From: Acidobacteriota bacterium
GTDB lineage: Bacteria > Acidobacteriota > Thermoanaerobaculia > Thermoanaerobaculales > Thermoanaerobaculaceae
Reading direction: 5' to 3'
DNA length: 64,000 bases
Assembly: GCA_016213675.1 (NCBI GenBank)
Contig: JACQZW010000044.1
Coordinates: 186,001-250,000, forward strand
Shown piece after piece: positions 17,106-26,869 of this stretch. The notes beneath the pieces are model-generated. The model had not been told where the DNA came from. It saw only the letters and a list, made by a program, of their open reading frames with translations, and searched no databases. Positions within the stretch are counted from its first letter, which is position 1. Each line of letters opens with the position of its first letter. The position numbers and the translations under genes are program-made.

Positions 17106-20100
17106 ATGCGGCGCACCTTGCTGGCCTTCGTGTGCGGATCCGTGGCCACCGCGGCGATCGCGGTGCAACCGCCCCTGCCCCGGCACCCGGCGCCGTCGCC
17201 GGACGGCACGCGCCTGGCCTTCTCCTGGCAGGGCGACCTCTGGGTGGTGCCGGCCACCGGGGGGAGCGCGAGTCGCCTGACGGCGAACCCGGGCTACGAC
17301 CACCACCCGACGTGGCTCCCGGACGGTGCGGCACTCGCCTTCATGTCGGATCGCGACGGGGCGGACGACGTGTTCGTCCTCGACCTGGGCGGCACGACGC
17401 CCCGACGGCTCACCTTCCACGAGTCGTCGGACAGCCTGCAGGGCGTCCTCGGGAGCGACGTCGTGTTCACGTCCCGGCGCCACGAGGCGTGGGACCGCAT
17501 GCCGGCGGTCTACCGGGTGCCCCTGGCCGGCGGCACCGAGTCGATGCTGACGCGGATTCTGGCACTCGACGCGGTGCCGTCGCCGGACGGACGCTTCCTG
17601 GCGCTGGTCCGCGGAATCACGCCGGGCGAGCGCCGACACTACCGCGGCTCCGCCAACCGCGACCTCTGGCAGCTCGAGCTCGCGACCGGCCGGCTCGAGA
17701 GGCTGACCGAGACCGACTGGGACGAGGACGGGGTGGCCTGGGCCGGCAACGGCGCCCTGGTCTACCGCACTGACGCCGGCGTCCGCGACCGCAACCTCTA
17801 CCGCCTCGACCTGGCGTCCCGGCGCACCGTGCCGCTCACCCGGCACGAGGGGGCCGACGTGCGCGCGCCGCGCACCTCGCTGGACGGTCGGCTGGCGGCG
17901 TACGAGCTGTGGGACGCCGTGTGGATCGTCGCGACGGACGGCGGCTCAGCGCCGCGCAAGCTCGACATCGAGGTGCCCGGCGACCTCGTCGATGCCGCCG
18001 TCGAGCGGGACACGGTGCGTGCCGACGCCGAGCGGGTCGTCCCGTCGCCCGACGGCTCCCAGGTCGCGCTGGTGGTGAAGGGCGACGTCTACGTGGTGCA
18101 GCGCCGCGCCAAGGACCTCGCCTCGGTTGCCGACGCCCCGACCGTCCGGGTCACCGAGACGGTCGGCAGGGAACGCGACGTGGTGTGGAGCCCCGACGGC
18201 CAGCGCCTCCTCTACGCCTCGGACCGCACCGGCAGGTTCGACCTCCTCGCGGCATCCGCCGTCGGTCGCGACGACGGCAAGCTCTTCCGCGCCGACGTCT
18301 TCGCCGAGGCTCCGCTGACCGCGAGCCCCGACCTCGACGAGCGTTCGCCGCGCCCGTCGCCCGACGGCGAGCGGCTCGCCTGGGTCCGCGGCAAGGGCTC
18401 GCTCGTCGTCGCCCGGGCCGACGGGAGCGAGCCGCGGACCCTGTTCGAGCACTGGGGCGACGTCTCGTTCGCCTGGTCGCCCGACTCGAAGTGGATCGCC
18501 TTCGCGCGCGAGGACCAGTCCCACAACACCGAGGTGTTCGTGATCCCCGCCGCCGGCGGGGCGGCGGTCAACGTCTCGCAGCACCCGCAGGACGACACCG
18601 ACCCGGTGTGGTCCCCGGACGGCCGGCGCCTGTTCTGGCTGTCCAGGCGACACGCCGGAACCGTCGACGTGTGGAGCGTCTACCTGACTCGCGCCGACCA
18701 CGAGAGGTCGCCGGAGGAGTGGCTCCAGCTCTTCGACGACGAGAAGGCGGCGCAGGACGCCGCCAAGGCCGGCGACAGGACCGCACGGAAGGGCGAAAAG
18801 GCGGACGCCGCGAAGCCCGGACCGGGCGGCGGGAGTCCGAGGGACGAGGCCGGGCCGCCCAGGCCGGTCGCCATCGACTTCGGGGACATCCACGAGCGGG
18901 CCCGCCCCCTCACGACGCTGCCGGGCGACGAGGGGGAAATCGCGCTTGCACCCGACGCCCGGACCGTCGTGTTCGTCACCGGGCTCGACGGCGAGCGCGA
19001 CCTCTACAAGGTCCGCTGGGACGGCAAGGAGCTGACCCGCCTGACCGACGGCGACGTGCAGCCCTCGCAGCTCGCCTTCGCCAAGGACGGCAAGAGCGTC
19101 TTCTACCGCACCGGGAAGGGGACGGTCGGCAACGTGACGCTCGAGGGCAAGGCCGGCGACCCGACGCCGTTCGCCGCGCGGGTGACGATCGATCGCCCGG
19201 CGCTGCGTGCCCAGGTGTTCACCGAGGCATGGCGGGAGCTCGATGCCCATTTCTACGATCCCGCCTTCCACGGTGCCGACTGGGGCGCCCTGCGTGAGCG
19301 CTACCGGCCGCTGGCGCTGGCCGCGTCGACCCGGCGCGACTTCGACGAGGTGATGAACTGGATGCTCGGCGAGCTCAACGCCTCGCACATGGGCTTCAGG
19401 CCGCCGCGCGGCACGGCGGCGCCGGCGACCGGGCACCTCGGCATCGAGGTCGAACCGTCCGCCGACCGCCGCGGGGTGCGGATCACCGAGATCCTGCCGG
19501 GGACGCCGGCGTCGCGCGTCGACGCGGCGCTGCAGGTCGGTGAGCGGATCGTCGCGGTCGGCGGGCGGGAGCTCGGGGCCGGCGACAACTTCTTCGCGGC
19601 GCTCGCCGAGACCGTGGGGCAGCGGGTCAGGCTGCGCCTCGCCGGCCCGACCGGCGAGCGCGACGTCACGCTCACGCCGGTCAAGCTCGCCGACGTCCGC
19701 GACGCGCGTTACCAGCAGTGGCGGAAGGAGCGGCGGGCGATCGTCGACGCCGCCTCAGGCGGCAGGCTCGGCTACATCCACATCCAGGGGATGAACGCGC
19801 CGTCGCTGGAGGAGTTCCAGCGCGAGCTGTTCGCGGCGGCGAGCGGCAAGCAGGGCCTGCTCATCGACGTGCGGAACAACGGCGGCGGATGGACCACCGA
19901 CGTCCTGATGGCGATCCTCAACGTGCGGCGGCACGCCTGGACGGTGCCGCGGGACGGCGACCCCAAGATCAAGGCCTACCCGCAGGACCGCCTGCCGCTG
20001 CCGGCCTGGACGCGGCCGGCCGCGACGCTGTGCGACGAGGCGAGCTACTCCAACGCGGAGATCTTCTCGTGGGCGTTCAGGACCCTCGAGCGGGGACCCG

Positions 20101-20363
20101 TCGTCGGCATGCAGACCTTCGGCGCGGTGATTTCGACCGGCGCCGCCGTGCTGACGGACGGCTCGACGGTGCGACTGCCCGAGCGGGGCTGGCACGTGGC
20201 CGGGTCGGGAGTCAACATGGAGAACCACGGGTGTCCGCCGACCCACGTCGTGGCTCAGCCGCCCGAGCAGGACCTGGCCCGCGACCGTGACGCCCAGCTC
20301 GAGCGGGCCATCGAGGTCCTGCTCGCCCGGCTCCCCGCGGACGAGTCCCTGCTGCCCTGGTGA
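17106..20363 (+). CDS. Secreted tricorn-type S41 protease
   Basis: 1085 residues with a signal peptide. The first 650 or so form WD40/PD40-like beta-propeller repeats (many SPDG motifs). A PDZ domain follows (about 776-830), then an S41 peptidase domain with NNGGG and DEASYSNAEIF, in which Ser982 is the probable nucleophile. The pattern matches Tricorn core proteases that cut peptides to small pieces, here in the periplasm. A Lys/Asp-rich insert (about 545-580) is low in complexity. ATG 17106 is preferred to 17100 because GGAGG at 17095-17099 is 6 nt from it. Such proteins are abundant in Acidobacteriota. Confidence 0.9.
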   Translation: MRRTLLAFVCGSVATAAIAVQPPLPRHPAPSPDGTRLAFSWQGDLWVVPATGGSASRLTANPGYDHHPTWLPDGAALAFMSDRDGADDVFVLDLGGTTPRRLTFHESSDSLQGVLGSDVVFTSRRHEAWDRMPAVYRVPLAGGTESMLTRILALDAVPSPDGRFLALVRGITPGERRHYRGSANRDLWQLELATGRLERLTETDWDEDGVAWAGNGALVYRTDAGVRDRNLYRLDLASRRTVPLTRHEGADVRAPRTSLDGRLAAYELWDAVWIVATDGGSAPRKLDIEVPGDLVDAAVERDTVRADAERVVPSPDGSQVALVVKGDVYVVQRRAKDLASVADAPTVRVTETVGRERDVVWSPDGQRLLYASDRTGRFDLLAASAVGRDDGKLFRADVFAEAPLTASPDLDERSPRPSPDGERLAWVRGKGSLVVARADGSEPRTLFEHWGDVSFAWSPDSKWIAFAREDQSHNTEVFVIPAAGGAAVNVSQHPQDDTDPVWSPDGRRLFWLSRRHAGTVDVWSVYLTRADHERSPEEWLQLFDDEKAAQDAAKAGDRTARKGEKADAAKPGPGGGSPRDEAGPPRPVAIDFGDIHERARPLTTLPGDEGEIALAPDARTVVFVTGLDGERDLYKVRWDGKELTRLTDGDVQPSQLAFAKDGKSVFYRTGKGTVGNVTLEGKAGDPTPFAARVTIDRPALRAQVFTEAWRELDAHFYDPAFHGADWGALRERYRPLALAASTRRDFDEVMNWMLGELNASHMGFRPPRGTAAPATGHLGIEVEPSADRRGVRITEILPGTPASRVDAALQVGERIVAVGGRELGAGDNFFAALAETVGQRVRLRLAGPTGERDVTLTPVKLADVRDARYQQWRKERRAIVDAASGGRLGYIHIQGMNAPSLEEFQRELFAAASGKQGLLIDVRNNGGGWTTDVLMAILNVRRHAWTVPRDGDPKIKAYPQDRLPLPAWTRPAATLCDEASYSNAEIFSWAFRTLERGPVVGMQTFGAVISTGAAVLTDGSTVRLPERGWHVAGSGVNMENHGCPPTHVVAQPPEQDLARDRDAQLERAIEVLLARLPADESLLPW

Positions 20364-20518
20364 GCGCCGGCCGCCAACCCTCCCGACGCCGGGCAGGTGC
20401 CTCGCCCGGCCGACGGCGGCCCGCGAAGTCCTCGCGAGGATGCCCCTCGAATAGGCCGGCCAGGGGAATGCGGCGCGCCCGCGCGGCGGTTTTCAGTCCA
20501 AGTGAGTTGGTGGTCGGG

Positions 20519-21676
20519 ATGGCGCACCGGAAACTCCTCGCCGCGTTCCTTCCGCTCGCCCTCGTGGCCGTCAGCGCGGGCGTCGACGCCGAGTCCCTGG
20601 GGCGGGGCGGTCGCGACCGCGCGGCAGGCGACGACGTACTCCCCAGGCTGCCCGGGCCTCCGCAGCTCCGCGCCGCCTACTGGGGAGCGCTGAGCCTCGC
20701 CGGCATGAACGAGTGGCCCGGCGCCCGCGACTCGGTGGTCGAGCTCGAGCGCGCCGTCGCGCGGGAGTCGCCGGTCGAGGGACTGGCCGAGCTGTCCAGG
20801 GCGCAGATCGACGTGGCGGGCCGGCTGGCGGGGATCACCCACGACTGCCTGCCGCCGATCACCCTCCTCCACCTGGGAGCCTTCGAGTCGTACCGCGAGG
20901 GTCCCGACACGGCCCTCGTGACGCACTCCTCGACGGTGGCGGCTCACCTCGCCGAGCTCTACGCGGGTCTCGAGGGCACCATCGCAGCGCGAGGGTTCGC
21001 GTCTTCGGCGATGGCCTGCATGGCCGGCACGCTTGGCTCGGTCGCCTCCTTCGGCCAGGCGCGCCGGCTTCTCGAGCGGGCGATCAGGCTCGATCCCGGG
21101 AGCGAGATCGCCGGGCTCCTGCTCGGCGCCCTCGACGAGCGGGAAGGCCGCTACGGCGACGCCGTCGACGTGCTGCGTCCGCTCGTCCAGGCCCACCCGG
21201 ACGCCGGGGAGGCCCGCATCCGGCTCGCGGTGAACCTCCGGCGGGTCGGGAAGGCAGCAGAGGCGCGCGGGCACCTCGCCGAGTGCACCCAGCCCAGGTA
21301 CGACCGCTGGGTCCGCGGCGTGGCCTACGACGAGTTGGCCCGCCTCGCGCTCGACGGCGAGCGCTGGCTGGATGCCGCCGCCGTGCTCGAGGAGGCGGAG
21401 GCTGCCCTGGGCCCGAGCCAGGCGATGATCGTCCAGCTCTCCTACGTGCTCGATCGGCTGCAGGTCCCCCTGCGGGCGAGGAGACTCGCCGCGACGCTGC
21501 CGGACCGGGTCGAGGCCGGCAGCCGGCCGGAGTCGGACCGCTTCCGCTACCCGGTGTGGCCGGACGTCGCGCTGGCGAGCGCGCGCGAGGCGCTCCGGCA
21601 GCGAGGGCAGGCCTCGCTCGGCGCGCTGTCGGCGGCGATCGCCACCACCTCGTCCGTCGCGGAGCAGGCCCGGTGA
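20519..21676 (+). CDS. Secreted TPR-like protein of unknown function
   Basis: 385 residues with a signal peptide (MAHRKLLAAFLPLALVAVSA). The middle and C-terminal parts look like helical tetratricopeptide-type repeats (FGQARRLLERAIRLDPGSEIA, YGDAVDVLRPLVQAHPDAGEA). No catalytic motif is seen. It overlaps the following VWFA gene by 4 nt (GTGA), so the two are probably made together and may act in one periplasmic assembly. Start ATG 20519 was chosen at the signal peptide; the 155-bp gap before it holds a GC-rich hairpin (20388-20410) but no gene. Confidence 0.7.
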   Translation: MAHRKLLAAFLPLALVAVSAGVDAESLGRGGRDRAAGDDVLPRLPGPPQLRAAYWGALSLAGMNEWPGARDSVVELERAVARESPVEGLAELSRAQIDVAGRLAGITHDCLPPITLLHLGAFESYREGPDTALVTHSSTVAAHLAELYAGLEGTIAARGFASSAMACMAGTLGSVASFGQARRLLERAIRLDPGSEIAGLLLGALDEREGRYGDAVDVLRPLVQAHPDAGEARIRLAVNLRRVGKAAEARGHLAECTQPRYDRWVRGVAYDELARLALDGERWLDAAAVLEEAEAALGPSQAMIVQLSYVLDRLQVPLRARRLAATLPDRVEAGSRPESDRFRYPVWPDVALASAREALRQRGQASLGALSAAIATTSSVAEQAR

Positions 21677-22854
21677 GGCGTCCCGCGGCGTGGGTGGCCG
21701 CCGGGCTCCTGTCCGCGGCCGCCGGCGCGGCGGGGTTCGAGGTCGAGCTCTCGGCTCCGCCCGCGGGTCAAGCCGCGTTCGGGCTCGTGCGGGTGGTGGC
21801 CGCAGTCGTCCCGCCCGATGCCGCGGAGCGGGTCGAGTTCTTCGTCGACGGTCGGCTGGTCGGCGTGAGCGCGGAGCCTCCCCACGAGCTCGTCGTCGAC
21901 GTCGGCCAGGAGAACGTCGCGCACGAGTTTCGGGTGGTCGCGCACGGACCGGGCGCGGCGACGGCGGCGGCGGCCGTGACCACGCCGGCGATCAAGGTGG
22001 ACGCGCAGTTCTCCGTCGAGCTGCAACAGCTCTACGTCACCGCCAGGCTCGACGGCCGGCGCGTGCTCGACCTGACGCGGGGCGACTTCGAAGTTCTCGA
22101 CGAGGGCAGGCGCCAGCAGCTCGTCACGTTCGCACGTGGCGACATCCCGTTCACCGCGGTCGTCCTCGTCGATGCGAGCCTGAGCATGGACGCGAACAAG
22201 CTCGCCATCGCCCTCGCCGGCGCGCGGGCGTTCGTCGGCGGCATGAGGCCGCTCGACGAGGCGAAGGTCGTCGTGTTCTCCGATCGGATGATCGCCGCGA
22301 CGCCGTTCGCCGGCCCGGCGGACGCCGCCGCCTTCGGCCTCGGGGAGCCGGTCGCCACCGGCGGGACCTCCGTCAACGACCACCTCTACCTCGCGCTCAA
22401 GCTCCTCGAGGCCCGGCAGGGGCGCCGGGTGGTGGTGCTGCTGTCGGACGGGATGGACACCACGAGCGCCCTGAGGCTGCGCGAGGTGCTGTTTAAGGTG
22501 CGGCGGAGCCAGGCGCTCGTCTACTGGATCAGGCCGCTGGAGCGGGGCGGTCGCGTGCTCGATCCAGACCGCGCGCGGAGGCTCTACTCGGCGTGGAAGA
22601 GCGGACCGGAGCACGCCGACGAGCTCGACCTGCTGGCCGAGGTCGTCGCCGAGAGCGGCGGACGGATCCTCGAGGGCAACCCCCTCGACGACCTGACGGC
22701 CGAGTTCGACGAAGTCCTGCGCGAGCTCCGGGAGCAGTACGTGCTCGGCTTTTACCCCGCCGAGGCGCGCCACGACGGCCGGTGGCACGGCGTCGAGGTA
22801 CGGGTACGGCGACCGGGCGTCGGCGCCCGCGCCGGCGGCTACCTCGATTTCTGA
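21673..22854 (+). CDS. VWFA-related (Acidobacteria-type) domain protein
   Basis: 393 residues. A short signal peptide is followed by a beta-rich N-terminal region, the repeated segment VTARLDGRRVLDLTRGDFEVLDEGRRQ (typical lead-in of this family, split here to its start and end: VTARL, DFEVLDEG) and a von Willebrand factor A domain with the MIDAS motif DASLSM and the second metal residue in GGTSVND. The C-terminal YVLGFYPAE is also a family hallmark. This family (VWFA-related Acidobacterial domain) is expanded in Acidobacteriota and is thought to bind proteins or peptides outside the inner membrane. Start GTG 21673 overlaps the upstream stop. A heptamer array follows its stop codon. Confidence 0.85.
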   Translation: MRRPAAWVAAGLLSAAAGAAGFEVELSAPPAGQAAFGLVRVVAAVVPPDAAERVEFFVDGRLVGVSAEPPHELVVDVGQENVAHEFRVVAHGPGAATAAAAVTTPAIKVDAQFSVELQQLYVTARLDGRRVLDLTRGDFEVLDEGRRQQLVTFARGDIPFTAVVLVDASLSMDANKLAIALAGARAFVGGMRPLDEAKVVVFSDRMIAATPFAGPADAAAFGLGEPVATGGTSVNDHLYLALKLLEARQGRRVVVLLSDGMDTTSALRLREVLFKVRRSQALVYWIRPLERGGRVLDPDRARRLYSAWKSGPEHADELDLLAEVVAESGGRILEGNPLDDLTAEFDEVLRELREQYVLGFYPAEARHDGRWHGVEVRVRRPGVGARAGGYLDF

Positions 22855-22889
22855 GAGAACAGGGGGACAGGGGACAGAGCCCCGACCCC
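22855..22889 (+). repeat. Heptamer repeat array C (degenerate)
   Basis: Directly after the VWFA gene stop: GAGAACA, GGGGGAC, AGGGGAC, AGAGCCC, CGACCCC. The 7-bp register is clear in units 2-3 and decays after. Weakest of the seven arrays. Confidence 0.5.
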
Positions 22890-22917
22890 GATCTGCGAGC
22901 ACGGCGGCCCGGGCACC

Positions 22918-22923
22918 TATAAT
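22918..22923 (+). promoter_or_regulatory. -10 box of cysS
   Basis: A perfect TATAAT lies 16 nt before the cysS ATG. The predicted start near 22930 leaves a very short leader that still holds GGGAGG at 22930-22935. No good -35 is visible. Confidence 0.55.
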
Positions 22924-22939
22924 CCGTCCGGGAGGCGCC

Positions 22940-24343
22940 ATGCCCCGAGAGATCCGCTTCTACAACACGCTGTCGCGGCGTGCCGAGGCCTTCGTGCCCC
23001 TCGAGCCGGGTCACGTCCGCATCTACACCTGCGGGCCGACGGTCTACAACTTCGTCCACATCGGGAACCTGAGGACCTTCCTGTTCGAGGACGTCCTCCG
23101 CCGCACCCTGAAGGCGTTCGGCTTCCGCGTCACTCAGGTGATGAACCTGACCGACATCGACGACAAGACGATCAAGGGCGCCAACGCCGAGGGGATCGGG
23201 CTGCGCGAGTTCACCGACCGCTATGCCGCGGCGTTCTTCGCCGACATCGACACCCTGGGGGTCGAGCGCGCCGAGCACTACCCGCGCGCCACCGACTTCG
23301 TGCCGCAGATGGTCGAGATCGTCCGGCGCCTCACCGAGCGCGGTCACACCTACGTCCTCGACGGGTCGACGTACTTCCGGATCGCGTCGTTTCCGGCGTA
23401 CGGCAGGCTCTCCGGCGTCAGGCTCGACGAGGTCAAGTCCGGGGCGCGCGTCGACGCAGACGAGTATGAGAAGGAGGACGTGCGCGACTTCGTGTTGTGG
23501 AAGGCGCCCAAGGAGGGGGAGCCGGTGTGGCACACGGCGCTCGGCGACGGCCGGCCCGGCTGGCACATCGAGTGCTCCGCGATGTCGATGGAGTACCTCG
23601 GCGAGAGCTTCGACATCCACACCGGCGCGGTGGACAACATCTTCCCGCACCACGAGAACGAGATCGCCCAGAGCGAGGGGGCGACCGGGAAGCCGTTCGT
23701 CCACACCTGGCTGCACGCCGAGCACCTCGTCGTCGAGGGCCAGAAGATGGCGAAGTCGCTGGGCAACTTCTTCACGCTGCGTGACCTGCTCGAGCGGGGC
23801 CACGACCCGCTGGCGATCCGCTACCTGCTCATCTCGGTGCCTTACCGGCAGAAGCTCAACTTCACCTTCGACGGACTGCACGGAGCCGGCGCGGCGATCG
23901 AGCGCATCGCCAACACGCTGCGGCGGCTCGCCCACACCCCGCCGGCCACCGGCGAGGGGTCGCTCGCCCCGGTCGACGTCGAGGCGTTCCTGGCCGACTT
24001 CGACGACTCGCTCGCCGACGACCTCAACACCGCGCGGGCGCTGGCCGCGTTCCACACGCTGCTCACCCGCGTCAACCAGGCGTTGGACGCCGAGGGCATC
24101 CCGGCGGCGATGAGGCGACGCGTGGACGAGGCGGTCGCCCGCGTCGCGACCGTGCTCAACGTCGTGCCGCTGGTCGAGGCGGCCGGAGGGGACGCCGAGA
24201 TCGACGCCCTGATCGCCGACCGCAAGGCGGCACGGGCCGCCCGCGACTTCGCACGCGCCGACGCGATCCGCGCCAAGCTGACCGCGCGCGGCATCGTCCT
24301 CGAGGACACCCCGCACGGGACGGTGTGGCACCGGGGGAAGTAG
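22940..24343 (+). CDS. cysS: Cysteinyl-tRNA synthetase
   Basis: 467 residues, the usual length for bacterial CysRS. It has the class I signatures: FVHIGN at about 36-41 (HIGH motif) and KMAKSLGNF at about 268 (KMSKS). The Zn-binding residues of CysRS are present in YTCGPTVYN, HIECSAMS and HHENEIAQSE. The enzyme activates cysteine and charges tRNA-Cys in the cytosol. ATG 22940 has GGGAGG 4-5 nt before it and TATAAT upstream. The C-terminal DALR-type helical domain is complete. The stop codon is followed at once by a heptamer array. Confidence 0.97.
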   Translation: MPREIRFYNTLSRRAEAFVPLEPGHVRIYTCGPTVYNFVHIGNLRTFLFEDVLRRTLKAFGFRVTQVMNLTDIDDKTIKGANAEGIGLREFTDRYAAAFFADIDTLGVERAEHYPRATDFVPQMVEIVRRLTERGHTYVLDGSTYFRIASFPAYGRLSGVRLDEVKSGARVDADEYEKEDVRDFVLWKAPKEGEPVWHTALGDGRPGWHIECSAMSMEYLGESFDIHTGAVDNIFPHHENEIAQSEGATGKPFVHTWLHAEHLVVEGQKMAKSLGNFFTLRDLLERGHDPLAIRYLLISVPYRQKLNFTFDGLHGAGAAIERIANTLRRLAHTPPATGEGSLAPVDVEAFLADFDDSLADDLNTARALAAFHTLLTRVNQALDAEGIPAAMRRRVDEAVARVATVLNVVPLVEAAGGDAEIDALIADRKAARAARDFARADAIRAKLTARGIVLEDTPHGTVWHRGK

Positions 24344-24371
24344 GCTTGAGGCTTGGGGCTTGAGGCCAGAG
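24344..24371 (+). repeat. Heptamer repeat array D
   Basis: Begins on the first base after the cysS TAG: GCTTGAG, GCTTGGG, GCTTGAG, GCCAGAG. A further GCTTGAG occurs at 24381-24387. Confidence 0.8.
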
Positions 24372-24430
24372 GGAACAAGGGCTTGAGGCGCGGGGTTGGG
24401 GCTACCATCGGAGTGACAGCGGAGGTGACC

Positions 24431-25720
24431 ATGCGTCGGACCGTCCTGATCGTCATGGGTGGCGTCTTGCTGTTGGCCGCCGCCGGGTGCGTGGCCAACC
24501 CGGTGACCGGGAAGAGCCAGCTCGACCTGATGGGTGAGTCCCAGGAGCTGGAGCTGGGTCGCAGCCTGTACTCCCCGTACATCCAGCAGTCGCTCGGTCC
24601 GATCGACGACCCCGACCTGCAGGCGTACGTGCGCCGGGTCGGCGGGTCGCTGGCGGCCGTCAGCCACCGGCCGGGGCTCCCCTACGACTTCACGGCGGTC
24701 GACGACCCGACGCCCAACGCGTTCGCACTCCCCGGCGGCAAGATCTGCATCACGCGCGGCCTGCTGTCCCGATTCGAGTCGGAGGACGGCATGGCCGCCG
24801 TGGTCGGCCACGAGATCGGCCACGTGACCGCCCGTCACGCGGTCGCCGCCTACAACCGACAGATCCTGGCGGGCCTGGTCGTGCTCGGCGCGGGGGTCTA
24901 CGCGTCGACCTCTGACGACGACGCCGCGCCGCTCGTCGGGCTCGGCGCGATGATCGGCTCCCAGCTCGTGCTCGCGAAGTACTCGCGCGACCAGGAGCGG
25001 CAGAGTGACGAGCTCGGTCTCGAGTACGCCGTGAAGGCCGGCTTCTCGCCGCGCGGCATGATCGAGACCCACAGGGTCCTGCTCTCGCTGCAGCAGCGGG
25101 CGCCGGGTCTGGCCGAGCGGATGTTCGCGTCGCACCCGATGTCCGCCGAGCGCCTGGCGACGGCTGAGAAGCGGGTGGCGGAGCTGCCGCCGGACGTCCG
25201 CGACCGGCCGCTGCGGAGCGAGCCGTACCGGCGGATCGCCGGCCAGGTCATCGCCGACCGCCCGGCGTGGGACCTCGTGGTCGAGGGCCAGACCCTCCTG
25301 GCCGGCAAGACGGTGCAGGAAGGCGAGGCCAGGCTGGCCGAGGCGGCCAGAAAGGCGCCGTCCGCCGGGGTGATCCGGACGCTGCACGCTATCGGCCTGT
25401 ACCGGGCCAAGCAGGGCGGGGCGGCGGTCGCCGAGGCGCGCGAGGGGGCACGCCTCGCGGGCGACGTGTTCATCCCCCGCCTGGTCGCGGGCGAGCTGCT
25501 CGTCAAGCCGGCTCCGGCGGAGGCGCTCACCAACCTCGACGCCGCCGAGAAGATCCTCCCCGGCATCGCCGACGTTGCGCTCCTGCGCGGCCGGGCCTTC
25601 GAGGCGCTGGGCCGACGGCAAGAGGCGGTGAACGCCTACAAGGAGGCGGTCGGCCGCGACCCGCAGGGCGAGGTCGGAGCGGCCGCGTCCGGCCGCCTGC
25701 GCGCCCTCGGCGCCGCCTGA
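24431..25720 (+). CDS. M48-family lipoprotein metalloprotease with TPR tail
   Basis: 429 residues. A lipoprotein signal (LAAAGC lipobox) is followed by the M48C family start CVANPVTGKSQ and the Zn site HEIGH at about 127-131, with the third ligand in the DELGLEYAVKAG segment. The last 180 residues are helical TPR-like repeats. The layout matches BepA/LoiP-type outer-membrane quality-control proteases that handle misassembled barrel proteins. ATG 24431 follows AGGTGACC directly. A TACCAT -10-like box lies upstream. A heptamer array follows the stop. Confidence 0.88.
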   Translation: MRRTVLIVMGGVLLLAAAGCVANPVTGKSQLDLMGESQELELGRSLYSPYIQQSLGPIDDPDLQAYVRRVGGSLAAVSHRPGLPYDFTAVDDPTPNAFALPGGKICITRGLLSRFESEDGMAAVVGHEIGHVTARHAVAAYNRQILAGLVVLGAGVYASTSDDDAAPLVGLGAMIGSQLVLAKYSRDQERQSDELGLEYAVKAGFSPRGMIETHRVLLSLQQRAPGLAERMFASHPMSAERLATAEKRVAELPPDVRDRPLRSEPYRRIAGQVIADRPAWDLVVEGQTLLAGKTVQEGEARLAEAARKAPSAGVIRTLHAIGLYRAKQGGAAVAEAREGARLAGDVFIPRLVAGELLVKPAPAEALTNLDAAEKILPGIADVALLRGRAFEALGRRQEAVNAYKEAVGRDPQGEVGAAASGRLRALGAA

Positions 25721-25729
25721 TCCCGGCCT

Positions 25730-25757
25730 CTCGAGTCCTGACCCTCGACGCTCGACC
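25730..25757 (+). repeat. Heptamer repeat array E (degenerate)
   Basis: Nine bases after the M48 gene stop: CTCGAGT, CCTGACC, CTCGACG, CTCGACC. Less regular than arrays A, B and D but with the same period and position. Confidence 0.55.
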
Positions 25758-25864
25758 GGCCAGAGCCGGAGGGCCCCGGACCCTCCTGCTCTGTCCGGCG
25801 GAAACAAAACCCGGCCCTGCGGCGGTTGTCGCCTCGTGAAGCCGAACAGGCTCGGGAGGTTGGC

Positions 25865-26641
25865 ATGAAGAGCATCCTCGCGCTGGGGCTGGTGCTGGTC
25901 GCGGCGTCCGCGGCGTCGGCCGCGATCACCACGAAGACGGTCGAGTACAGCCACGGCGGCACGACGCTCGAGGGGTTCATGGCGTGGGACGACGCCGTCA
26001 AGGGGACGCGCCCCGGCGTGCTGATCGTCCACCAGTGGATGGGGCTCACCGCCTACGAGCGGATGCGCGCCGAGCAGCTCGCGAAGCTCGGCTACGTCGC
26101 CTTCGCGGTCGACGTGTACGGCAACGGGGTGCGGCCCGCGAATCCCGGCGAGGCCGGCGGGCTGGCCGGGAAGTACAAGGGCGACCGGGCCCTGCTGCGC
26201 GCCCGGGTCGCTGCCGGACTCGATGCGCTGCGGGCCAGCGGACTGGCCGACGCGAAGCGGATCGCGGCGATCGGTTACTGCTTCGGCGGCACCGCGGTCC
26301 TCGAGCTGGCCCGCTCCGGCGCGGATCTCGCCGGGGTGGTGAGCTTCCACGGCGGGCTCGACTCGCCCAGCCCCGCCGACGGCAAGAACATCAGGGCCAA
26401 GGTCCTCGTCCTGCACGGCGCCGACGACCCATACGTGCCGGCCAAGGACATTGCCGCCTTCCAGCAGGAGCTGCGCGACGCCAAGGTCGACTGGCAGATG
26501 GTGTACTACGCCGGCGCCGTGCACTCGTTCACGCAGAAGGAGGCGGGCAGCGACCCGGCCAAGGGGGCCGCCTACGACGAGCGCGCCGACCGCCGCTCCT
26601 GGCAGGCGATGCGGTCGTTCCTCCAAGAGGTCTTCGAATAG
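25865..26641 (+). CDS. Secreted dienelactone hydrolase-family protein
   Basis: 258 residues with a signal peptide (MKSILALGLVLVAASAASA) and an alpha/beta hydrolase domain. The nucleophile elbow is GYCFGG with Cys139 as nucleophile, as in true dienelactone hydrolases. The acid is in HGADDPYV (about 186-193) and the histidine in GAVHSF (about 219). Periplasmic location is inferred from the signal. The natural substrate is unknown; genomes like this carry several such enzymes without aromatic-degradation operons. ATG 25865 was chosen at the signal peptide; a GGGAGG lies 6 nt upstream. Confidence 0.87.
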   Translation: MKSILALGLVLVAASAASAAITTKTVEYSHGGTTLEGFMAWDDAVKGTRPGVLIVHQWMGLTAYERMRAEQLAKLGYVAFAVDVYGNGVRPANPGEAGGLAGKYKGDRALLRARVAAGLDALRASGLADAKRIAAIGYCFGGTAVLELARSGADLAGVVSFHGGLDSPSPADGKNIRAKVLVLHGADDPYVPAKDIAAFQQELRDAKVDWQMVYYAGAVHSFTQKEAGSDPAKGAAYDERADRRSWQAMRSFLQEVFE

Positions 26642-26783
26642 CGGCCGGCCGCAGGCGGGACGGACCGCGACGAACGCCAGCGACTGTTACGAGCGGGTAA
26701 CGACAGAGCGGTGCGCGCCGCGTTTCGCCTTTCCATGACTCAGAAGTAGCGCGAACTCAGACACTTTCCGAGTGCATCGAGTT

Positions 26784-26799
26784 GGGCACGGGAGTTGCG
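26784..26799 (+). promoter_or_regulatory. Sigma-54 promoter of the porin gene
   Basis: GGGCACGGGAGTTGCG has GG at 26785-26786 and GC at 26797-26798 with exactly 10 bp between, and matches the -24/-12 consensus TGGCACG-N4-TTGC except for the first base. The start would be near 26810, about 60 nt before the ATG. Confidence 0.7.
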
Positions 26800-26869
26800 A
26801 ACCCCGGCGGTCGGACGCGGCCGCGGGGCACGGCCGCGCTGTCGCACGCGACGCCCCTGGGAGGCAGCG

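Noticed and set aside
22529..26626. A 1365-codon open frame on the minus strand, antisense to cysS and neighbours
   Set aside because: It is a by-product of very high GC in third codon positions. The product is rich in Arg, Gly and His, has no motif, and covers verified plus-strand genes.
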